A stretch of DNA of 64,000 nt from Nemorincola sp044225795. GTDB lineage: Bacteria > Bacteroidota > Bacteroidia > Chitinophagales > Chitinophagaceae. The DNA lies in the NCBI GenBank assembly GCA_044225795.1, contig JBGAIF010000001.1:558001-622000 (forward strand), read 5' to 3'. The notes beneath the pieces are model-generated. The model had not been told where the DNA came from and searched no databases. It was given only the letters and a program-made list of their open reading frames with translations. Shown in pieces: positions 16,792 to 25,301 of the stretch. The translations under genes were made by a program, and so were the position numbers. The first letter of the stretch is position 1. Each line of letters starts with the position of its first letter.

Positions 16792-17278
16792 CCGGTTTTT
16801 GTTGTTCGATTAGTTTTTTACAGTCTCGCAGCATGTTTTTTAAACACCAATTGCAATACAAGTTCGCTAAAAGGAAAGATAATATCTTAAAATACCATTC
16901 CTTCGGTTTTTCATAGGTTATAGATATTTCCGCCGATGTTCTCCCGTTGGTAGGTATTAGCATCAAATTCATTCTGTACCATGAATAAATAATCATCTTT
17001 GATTTGCCAATTGTCTCCCAAACTTTTTCCTTCCCCTTTACCCATTTGGTCACCACAACCGTAAAATCCATCTTCAGCCACATCATTTTTCCCGACCAGC
17101 GAAATTTTGTACCAAGTCCCGTCTTGTTTTCTGTCAAAAACTCCAAATTGAGTTTGCTCCCCATCATTGCCATTGAGGACTTTGTCATGTGCATTCCCGT
17201 CACGCTCAAATCGTCAAGAAATTGGAAGACTTGTTCTGGTGAACTATTATATAGTTCTCTTTGAGTGATTGTTTTCAT
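16766..17278 (-). CDS. SRPBCC-family protein
   Basis: A ~170-aa START/Bet v1-like fold protein, as in the polyketide cyclase/dehydrase group: MKTITQRELYNSSPEQVFQFLDD at the start, GLGTKFRWSGKM in the middle, and a hydrophobic C-terminal helix. An upstream in-frame ATG at 17353 would add 25 residues and run through the divergent promoter region, so ATG 17278 is chosen. It is the first gene of the CopB/CDF operon. Its role in metal handling is unknown. Confidence 0.8.
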   Translation of the reverse strand: MKTITQRELYNSSPEQVFQFLDDLSVTGMHMTKSSMAMMGSKLNLEFLTENKTGLGTKFRWSGKMMWLKMDFTVVVTKWVKGKEKVWETIGKSKMIIYSWYRMNLMLIPTNGRTSAEISITYEKPKEWYFKILSFLLANLYCNWCLKNMLRDCKKLIEQQKPDGNTQPSY

Positions 17279-17336
17279 AGGAGACAAGATTATTAATAAA
17301 CTATATAGTGGCAGATGATTTAGGTCACATTTCATA

Positions 17337-17350
17337 TTGACATCGATCAA
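17337..17350. promoter_or_regulatory. Palindromic candidate operator TTGACATCGATCAA
   Basis: A TTGA-N6-TCAA dyad lies in the 110-nt region between the minus-strand CopB operon and the plus-strand HMA-AraC gene. It has the layout of a CRP/FNR-type half-site pair but may instead bind the adjacent regulator. Confidence 0.45.
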
Positions 17351-17388
17351 CATGCTTATCTAAGAGCTATTGTTTTTATTTTTAGTGT

Positions 17389-17961
17389 ATGAAACTGTTT
17401 ATCAAGAACATGGTTTGTAACCGTTGCAAGATGGTTGTAAAAGAGAAATTAGAAAAACATGGGCTACATCCCTCAATAGTCAATTTGGGAGAGATTGATT
17501 TAGAGGAGAAGGGTATTTCAGTCGCGAAGCAAAAGGAAGTTAATTCAGATTTGCAGACTGCAGGTTTTGAAATAATAGACGACCGCAAAAGCCGGATTAT
17601 TGAGAAGATCAAGAATGTTGCCATATCGTTAGTACATTATTTGGATGAATCACCAAAGAAAAAGCATAGCGAAATAATCAGTAGTTCACTGCATTACGAT
17701 TATCCGTACCTAAGCAATTTGTTTTCCGAAGTGGAAGGAATAACAATCGAGCAGTTTATCATAGTACAAAAGGTTGAGAAAATTAAAGAATACCTTGTGT
17801 ACGATGAATTAACGCTCTCGGAAATAGCTGATCGCATGGGCTACAGCAGCGTTGCTCACTTATCCTCACAGTTTAAAAAAGTCACCGGCCTGCCACCAAG
17901 CCACTTTAAAAATATCGGTATTAATCAACGAAAATCGCTTGATGAAGTTGGGAAAGGTTAG
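17389..17961 (+). CDS. HMA-AraC fusion transcriptional regulator, copy 1
   Basis: A 190-aa protein. Residues 1-65 are an HMA-like domain with metal motif MVCNRC; residues ~95-180 are an AraC-type double HTH with LTLSEIADRMGYSSVAHLSSQFKKVTGLPP. The layout suggests a metal-sensing activator in which Cu or another soft metal binds the CxxC. It is divergent from the CopB operon with a palindrome between them, and points toward the HMA/RND genes. Close relatives are at 27825 and 42802 in this window. The sensing role is inferred from domain fusion and context. Confidence 0.88.
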   Translation: MKLFIKNMVCNRCKMVVKEKLEKHGLHPSIVNLGEIDLEEKGISVAKQKEVNSDLQTAGFEIIDDRKSRIIEKIKNVAISLVHYLDESPKKKHSEIISSSLHYDYPYLSNLFSEVEGITIEQFIIVQKVEKIKEYLVYDELTLSEIADRMGYSSVAHLSSQFKKVTGLPPSHFKNIGINQRKSLDEVGKG

Positions 17962-18050
17962 TTCAAAAAATTGTATAAACCTTTCACAATCTTGTATAAT
18001 AGCCGCTGTCTAAAGCATGGGTAATTTTGTGTTGTAAAAAACAAAACGAA

Positions 18051-18782
18051 ATGACTCATACGTATAACATTACAGGAATGACATGCGGCGGATGCGTTGC
18101 GAATGTAAAAGGCACTCTCCTTAAACAAGCACATATTCTATCTGCCGACGTTCAGTTGAATTCTCCACAGGCGACAATAACAATGGAAAAGCATATTCCG
18201 GTTGATGAACTGCAAAAGGCAATAGGAACCGGGAAATACATGATTACCGAAGCAAACAATACTATACATCATCACGAAACCGAAATTGTATCCAGTGATA
18301 CGTCTTATTATCCGATTTATTTGATATTTAGCTATATCGCCGGTGTGGCAATGTTTATCCAGATTGGGAAAGGGCAATTTGATTGGATGGGATGGATGCA
18401 GTCGTTCATGGGTGGTTTCTTCCTCCTATTTTCATTTTTTAAGTTGCTTAACTTAAGGGGCTTTGCTGAAGGATACAGTACCTACGACATTATTGCTAAG
18501 AAATTTCCGAAGTACGGTTATGTATATGCCTTCATAGAGTTAGGGTTGGGAATTGCATATATTATTGGTTTTCAACCTGTAATAACCAACTTGGTGACGT
18601 TGCTTATTATGGGGGTAAGTTCAATAGGTGTGATGCAAAGCCTACTAAAAAAGGTGCATTTTCAGTGCGCTTGCCTCGGTACTATCATTAAGCTGCCATT
18701 GAGTAAAGTGACGTTATTTGAAGACACCTTAATGGTACTAATGAGCTTATTTATGCTTTTAAAACTTAATGGGATTGTTTAG
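18051..18782 (+). CDS. HMA domain fused to MauE/DoxX-like membrane protein
   Basis: Residues 1-68 are an HMA domain with the full motif GMTCGGCVANV. After a His-containing linker (IHHHE) come about four membrane segments that resemble the MauE/DoxX-like family, with the Cys pair FQCACLG near residue 212. It probably moves or reduces metal or thiols at the inner membrane. ATG 18051 is chosen because it gives a clean HMA start and lies after TAATTTTG at 18022-18029, a -7-like box. An in-frame TTG at 18027 is less likely. Confidence 0.82.
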   Translation: MTHTYNITGMTCGGCVANVKGTLLKQAHILSADVQLNSPQATITMEKHIPVDELQKAIGTGKYMITEANNTIHHHETEIVSSDTSYYPIYLIFSYIAGVAMFIQIGKGQFDWMGWMQSFMGGFFLLFSFFKLLNLRGFAEGYSTYDIIAKKFPKYGYVYAFIELGLGIAYIIGFQPVITNLVTLLIMGVSSIGVMQSLLKKVHFQCACLGTIIKLPLSKVTLFEDTLMVLMSLFMLLKLNGIV

Positions 18783-18796
18783 ACCCCACAACGTGA

Positions 18797-18828
18797 TTTG
18801 TATTCTTACCGTAATATTTCTACTTTTG
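18797..18828 (+). promoter_or_regulatory. Bacteroidota-type promoter of the HYC_CC_PP gene
   Basis: TTTG at 18797-18800, 20 nt, then TACTTTTG at 18821-18828 matches the -33/-7 consensus TTTG-N20-TAnnTTTG. The start codon at 18839 follows closely, so the mRNA is nearly leaderless. Confidence 0.7.
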
Positions 18829-18838
18829 TAATAACATT

Positions 18839-19252
18839 TTGAAAAAAATCATCTCCATAGCGCTATTCTTTGTGATGTTACTCAGCATAACAGGAGTGAC
18901 AGTCAATGTTGGCTATTGTAAGATGAAGCACAAAACGACCTACTCTTTCAAAAAGAAGGGTTGTTGCTGCAAAAAGGACAAAAGTGCCGACCAAAACTCT
19001 GCTGATGAAGACGACGATGGGGGCTGCTGCAAGAACAAAAAGGTAACTATTTGTAAGTCGCTAGACAATTACAAGCAGTCTACCGTTTTAGAGATACAGA
19101 AACACATTGTATTCGCGGACGTTGTGCGACAGCCGCCATTTATTGTGGCAAATGTCTTCCCCGTCGTAAAGAATACAGAGAACATTGTAATTGTAAAGCC
19201 GCCTGGGCAAACAATTAAGCGGACAATTCTTTACAGGCAATTCCTAATTTGA
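18839..19252 (+). CDS. HYC_CC_PP family secreted Cys-rich protein
   Basis: A 137-aa small protein with a signal peptide (MKKIISIALFFVMLLSITG), a GYCKMK motif, two Cys clusters (KKGCCCKK and GGCCKNKK) separated by an acidic linker, and a late PPG. This is the pattern of the HYC_CC_PP family of Bacteroidota, found in metal-resistance loci. The Cys clusters probably bind copper in the periplasm. The start is TTG 18839, supported by the promoter just upstream. Confidence 0.85.
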   Translation: MKKIISIALFFVMLLSITGVTVNVGYCKMKHKTTYSFKKKGCCCKKDKSADQNSADEDDDGGCCKNKKVTICKSLDNYKQSTVLEIQKHIVFADVVRQPPFIVANVFPVVKNTENIVIVKPPGQTIKRTILYRQFLI

Positions 19253-19356
19253 TTCATTCTCTCCATAAGAGCTTCCTATGCTCTTTGTTGATCAACTGCA
19301 TCTTGTTGATCTAGTTCTGTTTTATCATTCTATTTATTGGCATTTAAACCATTCAC

Positions 19357-20169
19357 ATGGTTGCGTTGGGATATTTCGCATCGCTGTTTATAGGCATTTC
19401 GTTAGGCATGATTGGAGGGGGAGGTTCCATCCTTACAATGCCTGTATTGGTGTACCTCTTTGGAATATCGCCTGTTTTGGCAACTTCATATTCCCTGTTC
19501 ATTGTCGGAAGTACAAGTGGGGTTGGCGCTATCCGAAATATCATTAATAAGAATGCTAATATCCGAACGGCAGTTGTTTTCGGTGGAATATCCGTCATTG
19601 TGGTCTTTCTTGTTAGAAAGCTGATTGTCCACTCGATACCGGAAAAGCTAACGACTATTGGTGGTAGTCCTATTACGTACTCGCTTCTTACGATGATAAT
19701 ATTTGCTGCGCTTATGATCATTGCAGCAAAGAAAATGATACGAAACAAAACAATTGGACTGACAGATGCCAATGACACTGTTTCTGTAACAAAATTGTTT
19801 GCGACCGGTATTCTGATAGGGTTGATAACTGGCTTTTTAGGTGTTGGTGGAGGATTTCTAATCATTCCGGCACTCGTACTGATCATTCGCTTGTCAATGA
19901 AACACGCGGTAGGAACATCCTTGATAATAATTACACTAAACACGGTGGCAGGCTTTATCGGTGATATAGGTAAAGTAAACCTCGATTGGCAATTGTTACT
20001 ATCAGTCACTGCCATTGCTATAATTGGAGTGTTTATTGGCGGTTATCTTAATGACAGGCTGTCATCAGGTATGCTGAAGAAGATATTTGGATGGTTCATT
20101 TTGTGTACCGGGATTTACATTTTAATAAAAGAAGGTTTAAATGTTTTTTACTCAGCTCAAAAAAACTAA
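19357..20169 (+). CDS. TauE/SafE family permease
   Basis: A 270-aa permease with about eight membrane segments and glycine-rich motifs GMIGGGGSILTMP and GLITGFLGVGGGFLIIP, the two repeats typical of TauE/SafE (sulfite exporter) proteins. It probably exports an organic or inorganic sulfur anion. The next gene is a rhodanese whose start lies 4 nt after its stop, a common pair for sulfur handling in metal-resistance islands. Confidence 0.92.
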   Translation: MVALGYFASLFIGISLGMIGGGGSILTMPVLVYLFGISPVLATSYSLFIVGSTSGVGAIRNIINKNANIRTAVVFGGISVIVVFLVRKLIVHSIPEKLTTIGGSPITYSLLTMIIFAALMIIAAKKMIRNKTIGLTDANDTVSVTKLFATGILIGLITGFLGVGGGFLIIPALVLIIRLSMKHAVGTSLIIITLNTVAGFIGDIGKVNLDWQLLLSVTAIAIIGVFIGGYLNDRLSSGMLKKIFGWFILCTGIYILIKEGLNVFYSAQKN

Positions 20170-20173
20170 TAAC

Positions 20174-20443
20174 ATGGACAAACAATTAATAAAAAATCCG
20201 ACAGCTACTATCGTAGACGTTCGTACCGATGAAGAATTTAATGAAAGTCATTATCCCAGTGCCAAGCATATTCCACTTGACACAGTGGAACAAAGGATCA
20301 ATGAATTTAAACAAATGTCCACGCCAATAATTCTTTATTGCCGCAGTGGGAATAGAAGCGGTAAGGCAATGGAAATTCTTAAACTCAATGGAATTGCCGA
20401 TGTACATAACGGCGGCGGATTAAACGATATGATTAACGAATAA
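20174..20443 (+). CDS. Rhodanese-like sulfurtransferase
   Basis: An 89-aa single rhodanese domain, IVDVRTDEEFNESHYPSAKHIP and the active-site loop LYCRSGNRSG with catalytic Cys. It transfers sulfane sulfur. An in-frame ATG at 20141 would overlap the permease gene; ATG 20174, right after the permease stop, is preferred. It probably works with the TauE-like permease. Confidence 0.93.
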   Translation: MDKQLIKNPTATIVDVRTDEEFNESHYPSAKHIPLDTVEQRINEFKQMSTPIILYCRSGNRSGKAMEILKLNGIADVHNGGGLNDMINE

Positions 20444-20467
20444 CAAAACAATAAAAAAAACAGACAA

Positions 20468-20821
20468 ATGAAAGCAACAATCAAAATTTCGATGTTATTA
20501 GCCTTGTGCTTTTTCTTTTTAGGATTAGCCCCAGTGAACGCCCAGGAAGCGACAAAAACGGAAACCTTTAAGGTGTATGGGAACTGCGGTATGTGCAAAG
20601 ACAATATAGAAGGTGCTCTAAAAAAGAAAGACGGTGTTCTTAAGAAAAGCTGGAGTCCTAAAACCAAACAATTGACAGTTACCTATGATCCTTCAAAGAT
20701 TACCACTAAGCAGATAAAGCAGAAGATTGCCGATGCCGGATATGATACCGATGAAATTCACGCTAAAGACGAGGCATACAAAAAACTCCATACTTGCTGT
20801 CAATATGACCGGGCAAAATAA
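20468..20821 (+). CDS. Periplasmic HMA-domain copper-binding protein
   Basis: A 117-aa secreted protein: signal peptide ending near VNAQ (residue 25), an HMA domain with NCGMCKDNIE, and a C-terminal HTCCQYD Cys pair. It is likely a periplasmic metallochaperone for the RND pump encoded 15 nt downstream. It is probably cotranscribed with the cus genes. Confidence 0.9.
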   Translation: MKATIKISMLLALCFFFLGLAPVNAQEATKTETFKVYGNCGMCKDNIEGALKKKDGVLKKSWSPKTKQLTVTYDPSKITTKQIKQKIADAGYDTDEIHAKDEAYKKLHTCCQYDRAK

Positions 20822-20836
20822 GAACTGTAAACCGTT

Positions 20837-22114
20837 ATGGTAAGAAGACTAATAGCATTTTCGTTTCAAAACCGCTACTTCGTTGTATTGCTGGGTATCG
20901 GGCTCTTTTTATGGGGTGTTTACTCCATGAGTCAGAATCCTATTGATGCAATTCCAGACCTTTCCGAAAATCAGGTGATCGTATTTACGGAATGGATGGG
21001 GCGTAGTCCGCAGGTGATAGAAGACCAAGTTACCTATCCATTGGTATCGAACCTGCAAGGTGTACCTAAAATCAAAAACATACGCGGAACGTCAATGTTC
21101 GGAATGAGTTTCGTTTATGTGGTTTTTGAAGATGCTGTAGACATATACTGGGCGCGAACGCGTGTATTAGAGCGTTTAAATTATGCTCAAAGACTACTTC
21201 CGGAAGGTGTAACCCCTACACTCGGCCCTGACGGTACGGGTGTAGGGCACGTATTCTGGTACACGCTCGACGCTCCGGGATATGACTTAGGAGAGCTTCG
21301 TGCTCTTCAGGATTGGTACATAAAGTACGGCCTCCAGACAGTAAAAGGTGTGAGCGAGGTTGCTTCGTTTGGTGGTTTTCAAAAACAGTATCAGATTAGC
21401 ATCGACCCTAACAAGCTAAACTACTATAACATAGGGCTTGCAGAGGTATTACGAGCGGTAAAATCCAATAATAACGATGTCGGCGGAAGGAAATTCGAGG
21501 TTAGCAATATTGGGTATATCGTTAGAGGACTCGGCTACATAAAAAATATCGAGGACGTTAAGAATATTCCAATAGGAAAAGACGGGACAACCCCAATCAA
21601 AGTATCTGATGTTGCAACCGTTCAGATGGGGGGCGATCTGCGATTAGGAATATTTGATGAAAACGGTGAGGGAGAAGTAGTCGGTGGGATTGTCGTGATG
21701 CGATATGGTGAAAATGCCGACGCGGTAATAAAGGGTGTAAAAGCTAAGCTTAAAGATGTCGAAAAGGGATTGCCACCTGGAGTTAAATTTAAAACAGCGT
21801 ACGATAGAAGTGAGCTAATAGAGGCTGCGATTGCTTCAGTGAAGCGCAGCATTGTAGAAGAGATGATCGTTGTTTCGCTCATTGTGCTCATTTTCCTTTT
21901 CCATTGGAGAAGTGCCTTTATAATAATCATCCAAATACCGGTATCGGTTGCAGCAAGTTTTATCCTTCTTCAGCTATTTGGTATATCATCCAATATCATG
22001 TCGATTACAGGAATTGCGCTTGCAATCGGTGTCGTCGTCGATGATGGGATCATGATGGTTGAGAATGCATATAGACATTTAGCGGATGCACAAGCCAGCA
22101 ACAAAAATGAATAG
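20837..22114 (+). CDS. cusA: CusA/CzcA RND pump, N-terminal part (frameshifted gene)
   Basis: The first ~420 residues of an inner-membrane heavy-metal RND transporter that exports Cu or Ag from the periplasm with TolC and adaptors. Seen are IPDLSENQVIVFTEW, GTGVGHVFWYTLD and the start of the TM4 segment IALAIGVVVDDGIMMVENAYRH. The frame ends at TAG 22112-22114 and the rest of the protein continues in another frame from about 22103. Removing one A from the A5 run at 22103-22107 restores one protein of ~1,060 aa, the usual length. Confidence 0.93.
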   Translation: MVRRLIAFSFQNRYFVVLLGIGLFLWGVYSMSQNPIDAIPDLSENQVIVFTEWMGRSPQVIEDQVTYPLVSNLQGVPKIKNIRGTSMFGMSFVYVVFEDAVDIYWARTRVLERLNYAQRLLPEGVTPTLGPDGTGVGHVFWYTLDAPGYDLGELRALQDWYIKYGLQTVKGVSEVASFGGFQKQYQISIDPNKLNYYNIGLAEVLRAVKSNNNDVGGRKFEVSNIGYIVRGLGYIKNIEDVKNIPIGKDGTTPIKVSDVATVQMGGDLRLGIFDENGEGEVVGGIVVMRYGENADAVIKGVKAKLKDVEKGLPPGVKFKTAYDRSELIEAAIASVKRSIVEEMIVVSLIVLIFLFHWRSAFIIIIQIPVSVAASFILLQLFGISSNIMSITGIALAIGVVVDDGIMMVENAYRHLADAQASNKNE

Positions 22115-24032
22115 CATGAAAGAGAATAAAAAACTTCAAGAGGAAAAACGGCTTTCTATTATTGAACGAGCCTGTCAGCAGATCGGCAAAGGAGCATTCT
22201 ATTCAACGATAATAATCGTAGCTTCTTTTTTGCCTGTATTTATGCTTACCGGGCAGGAAGGGAAGTTGTTTTCCCCCCTTGCATGGACAAAGACATTTAT
22301 TTTGTTCATTGACGCTTTTATTGCTGTTACACTCGTTCCTGTTCTCACTTCGTTTTTTCTGAAAGGAAGGTTCAAACCAGAATCAGCAAATCCAATCAAT
22401 CGGGGATTGTTAAGAATTTATAGCCCGATAGTCAAACTGTGTTTAAAGTGGAGATGGGCTACTATAGCAGTCAATTTCATAGCGCTGTGTGTCGCAATTC
22501 CTATGATGCTGAGCCTTGGAACCGAGTTCATGCCCCCACTCGATGAGGGCAGCATTTTATTTATGCCCGTTACGTTACCGGATGTTTCCAATACTGAGGT
22601 AAAGAGAATACTGCAAGTTCAGGACAAATTAATAAGAACTGTACCTGAGGTTTGCAGCGTACTTGGCAAAGCTGGTCGCGCAAGCACTGCTACGGATAAT
22701 TCGCCGATAAGTATGATTGAGACAATCATACTCCTAAAACCCAAAAGCGACTGGCGAGCCGGAATAACGAAAGATGACATCGTTAATGAACTCAATGCCA
22801 AATTGCAAATTCCAGGCACGGTAAACGGCTGGACACAACCAATAATCAATCGTATAAATATGCTCTCAACTGGCATTCGTACCGATGTAGGTGTGAAAGT
22901 TATGGGCGACAATCTTGATACCCTTAATGCATTAGCACAGAAGATCAAAAAGGAGCTGACTGGCATGAATGGCGTCAAAGATCTATACGCTGAGCCGATA
23001 ACCGGGGGAAGGTACCTTGATATACAAATTAAGAAAGAGGAAATCGGCAGGTACGGTCTAAACGTTGACGATGTGAATATGATAATTGAGTCTGCATTAG
23101 GCGGAATGAAACTCACGACAACTATCGAGGGAAGGCAACGCTTTAGTGTTAATGCGCGCTTTGCCGAAGATTATCGGAATAGCCTCGACAACATCAAGCG
23201 TACTTTGGTGAAGACTGCCGACTATGGAAATATTCCCCTGTCTGCAATAGCAGACATCTATATTTCCGACGGTCCTCCAATGATACAATCCGAAAATTCA
23301 CTGCTTCGCGGAACAGTTCTATTTAATGTTCGAGGCAGAGACTTAGGGGGAACTGTAAAGGAAGCCCAACGCAAAATAGATGAAACAATCAAGCGCCTTC
23401 CTCGCGGCTATTTTATTGATTGGAGCGGGCAATGGGAAAATCAAATCAGGGCATCAAAAACGTTGAAAATAATAATCCCCATTGTCATCGTAATTATTTT
23501 CTTGGTATTGTACATGGTTTACAAATCAATCCGGGAAGCCTTTTTCAGCTTGATAACTGTTCCTTTTGCGCTAATTGGCGGTGTGTACATCATCTACTTT
23601 TATCACGTAAACTTATCAGTTGCCGTAGCGGTTGGATTTATTGCGTTGTTTGGTATTGCCGTACAAACGGGCATATTTATGGTTATCTACTTGCATGAAG
23701 CAATGCATGAACTAGTGCTTGCAAAGGGCAACTCCAGAGAAACCATTACAGACGCGGACTTACGGGAATATATATACAGAGGTGCAGCCCAGCGATTACG
23801 ACCTAAGTTAATGACGGTGTGTGTTGCGCTATTTGGACTTGTGCCAATATTATGGAGTCATGGAGTAGGAAGTGACGTAATGAAGCCTATTGTGCTTCCG
23901 ATGATTGGCGGTGTGTTTACATCTTCCATTCACGTCCTTCTTACAACGCCTGTAGTCTTTGAAATCATTAAGAAGTACGAATTAAATAAGTACGGGAAAA
24001 TGGATATGGTTGAATCCGCAATTAAACACTAA
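22086..24032 (+). CDS. cusA: CusA/CzcA RND pump, C-terminal part (frameshifted gene)
   Basis: The remaining ~640 residues of the same RND pump: GKGAFYSTIIIVASFLPVFMLTGQEGKLF follows on from the N-terminal part, then FMPPLDEGSILFMPVTLPD, the second porter domain and the last membrane bundle with RPKLMTVCVALFGLVPILWS. The true protein continues from the previous entry across the A5 run at 22103-22107. The in-frame ATG at 22086 is probably not a real start. If the frameshift is genuine, the pump is broken; if it is an assembly error, it is intact. Confidence 0.92.
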   Translation: MHKPATKMNSMKENKKLQEEKRLSIIERACQQIGKGAFYSTIIIVASFLPVFMLTGQEGKLFSPLAWTKTFILFIDAFIAVTLVPVLTSFFLKGRFKPESANPINRGLLRIYSPIVKLCLKWRWATIAVNFIALCVAIPMMLSLGTEFMPPLDEGSILFMPVTLPDVSNTEVKRILQVQDKLIRTVPEVCSVLGKAGRASTATDNSPISMIETIILLKPKSDWRAGITKDDIVNELNAKLQIPGTVNGWTQPIINRINMLSTGIRTDVGVKVMGDNLDTLNALAQKIKKELTGMNGVKDLYAEPITGGRYLDIQIKKEEIGRYGLNVDDVNMIIESALGGMKLTTTIEGRQRFSVNARFAEDYRNSLDNIKRTLVKTADYGNIPLSAIADIYISDGPPMIQSENSLLRGTVLFNVRGRDLGGTVKEAQRKIDETIKRLPRGYFIDWSGQWENQIRASKTLKIIIPIVIVIIFLVLYMVYKSIREAFFSLITVPFALIGGVYIIYFYHVNLSVAVAVGFIALFGIAVQTGIFMVIYLHEAMHELVLAKGNSRETITDADLREYIYRGAAQRLRPKLMTVCVALFGLVPILWSHGVGSDVMKPIVLPMIGGVFTSSIHVLLTTPVVFEIIKKYELNKYGKMDMVESAIKH

Positions 24033-24035
24033 GTA

Positions 24036-25301
24036 ATGTACACTGTTGAATACAAACATATTTTTTTGAAATCCTTATTGCTAGCGGCAATAGCTACCTT
24101 AATCTTTTTGCCGCAGGCGAATAGCCAAGTTTATACGCTCGATCAGGTATTAAATAGGATTGAACAAAACAATCCTGCGCTATTGGCTTATCAAAAACGC
24201 ATGATTGCATTAGACGAAGCTGCTAAAGGTGCCAGAGCATGGCCTGCACCTAAAACCGGATTGGAAGTCGATATGTTGCCATACGAGGTGACTAACTATT
24301 CTACGGGAAGTCTTCGGTTTTCTTACATGCAGGACTTTCCAAATCCAAAGAGGAATTTGTTGCGAGAACGTTATATGAAGTCGATGTCTGTAAGCGAATA
24401 CTATGGTGGTGAATTTCGTAAAGTAGAGCTCTTTGCCAATGCTAAGGAGTCATTCTTTAAACTTTATGTCGCTAAGCGTCGGATTTCTGTGTTGCAGGAA
24501 AGTAGCGATGTACTGCAACTCATGATTGATCTCGCCACTAAGCAACTGGCTATTACTCAAGGGCCGTTGGCTCCTGTATATCGCCTTAAAGCCCGGTTGA
24601 TCGAAAATGAAACAATGATAATCCATGAAAAGAACATCATTCGGACTTACGTTTCAAACATCAACTACCTTATGAATGACGACGTAAACCAGACATGGGA
24701 TATTGACACTACCGGCTTATTTAGAAACTATAGAACTACAAATTCGTATTTGCTTGCTGACTCGTTCACTCAAAATCGAAGTGACATTCTAAAAATTGGT
24801 AGTGAGATACAAACGGCGAAGTTCAATCAGCAATTTATATCTACTCGAAACAAACCTGACTTTGGTGCTCGTATACAACATAACCAACGGTTATCGAACA
24901 TGCCAAGCTCGTTTTCCGTTATGGGCACAATGACTATCCCTTCTGCTCCGTGGAGCGCAAAAAGCTACAAAAGCGAAGTCCGGTCATTGGATTATCGTAT
25001 CGAGGCAATGGAGGAAGATAAGCGCAACATGATAAACATGGCGATGCAAACGGTAAAAATGTATTTGATAGAACTGGAATCGGAATATAGAGAGCTGGAC
25101 AACTATTCCGACAAAATTATTCCGGCATACCAAAAGGGACTTGATGCCAGTTTATTAGCATACGGACAAAACACTAATGATATGAATATGACTTTAATGG
25201 CCTGGGACGACTTGCTTATGTCGAAAATGGAATACTTAAAGCATCTGGACACTTATTTTAAAATTCAGACAGAATATGAAAAGGCGCTTCAGATCAGGTA
25301 G
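24036..25301 (+). CDS. TolC-family outer-membrane efflux protein
   Basis: A 421-aa outer-membrane channel with a signal peptide (to about NSQ, residue 31), YTLDQVLNRIEQNNPAL and long amphipathic helices that repeat in two halves, as in CusC/TolC proteins. It starts 3 nt after the pump gene and overlaps the adaptor gene by 26 nt, so it is the outer-membrane partner of the Cus-like pump. Confidence 0.92.
   Translation: MYTVEYKHIFLKSLLLAAIATLIFLPQANSQVYTLDQVLNRIEQNNPALLAYQKRMIALDEAAKGARAWPAPKTGLEVDMLPYEVTNYSTGSLRFSYMQDFPNPKRNLLRERYMKSMSVSEYYGGEFRKVELFANAKESFFKLYVAKRRISVLQESSDVLQLMIDLATKQLAITQGPLAPVYRLKARLIENETMIIHEKNIIRTYVSNINYLMNDDVNQTWDIDTTGLFRNYRTTNSYLLADSFTQNRSDILKIGSEIQTAKFNQQFISTRNKPDFGARIQHNQRLSNMPSSFSVMGTMTIPSAPWSAKSYKSEVRSLDYRIEAMEEDKRNMINMAMQTVKMYLIELESEYRELDNYSDKIIPAYQKGLDASLLAYGQNTNDMNMTLMAWDDLLMSKMEYLKHLDTYFKIQTEYEKALQIR

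Noticed and set aside
22103..22107. Programmed frameshift in cusA
   Set aside because: An A5 run without a slippery heptamer or downstream structure is more easily explained by an indel or sequencing error; CusA genes are normally continuous.
22086..24032. C-terminal CusA frame as an independent short transporter
   Set aside because: It starts in the middle of the first membrane bundle and continues exactly where the upstream frame stops.
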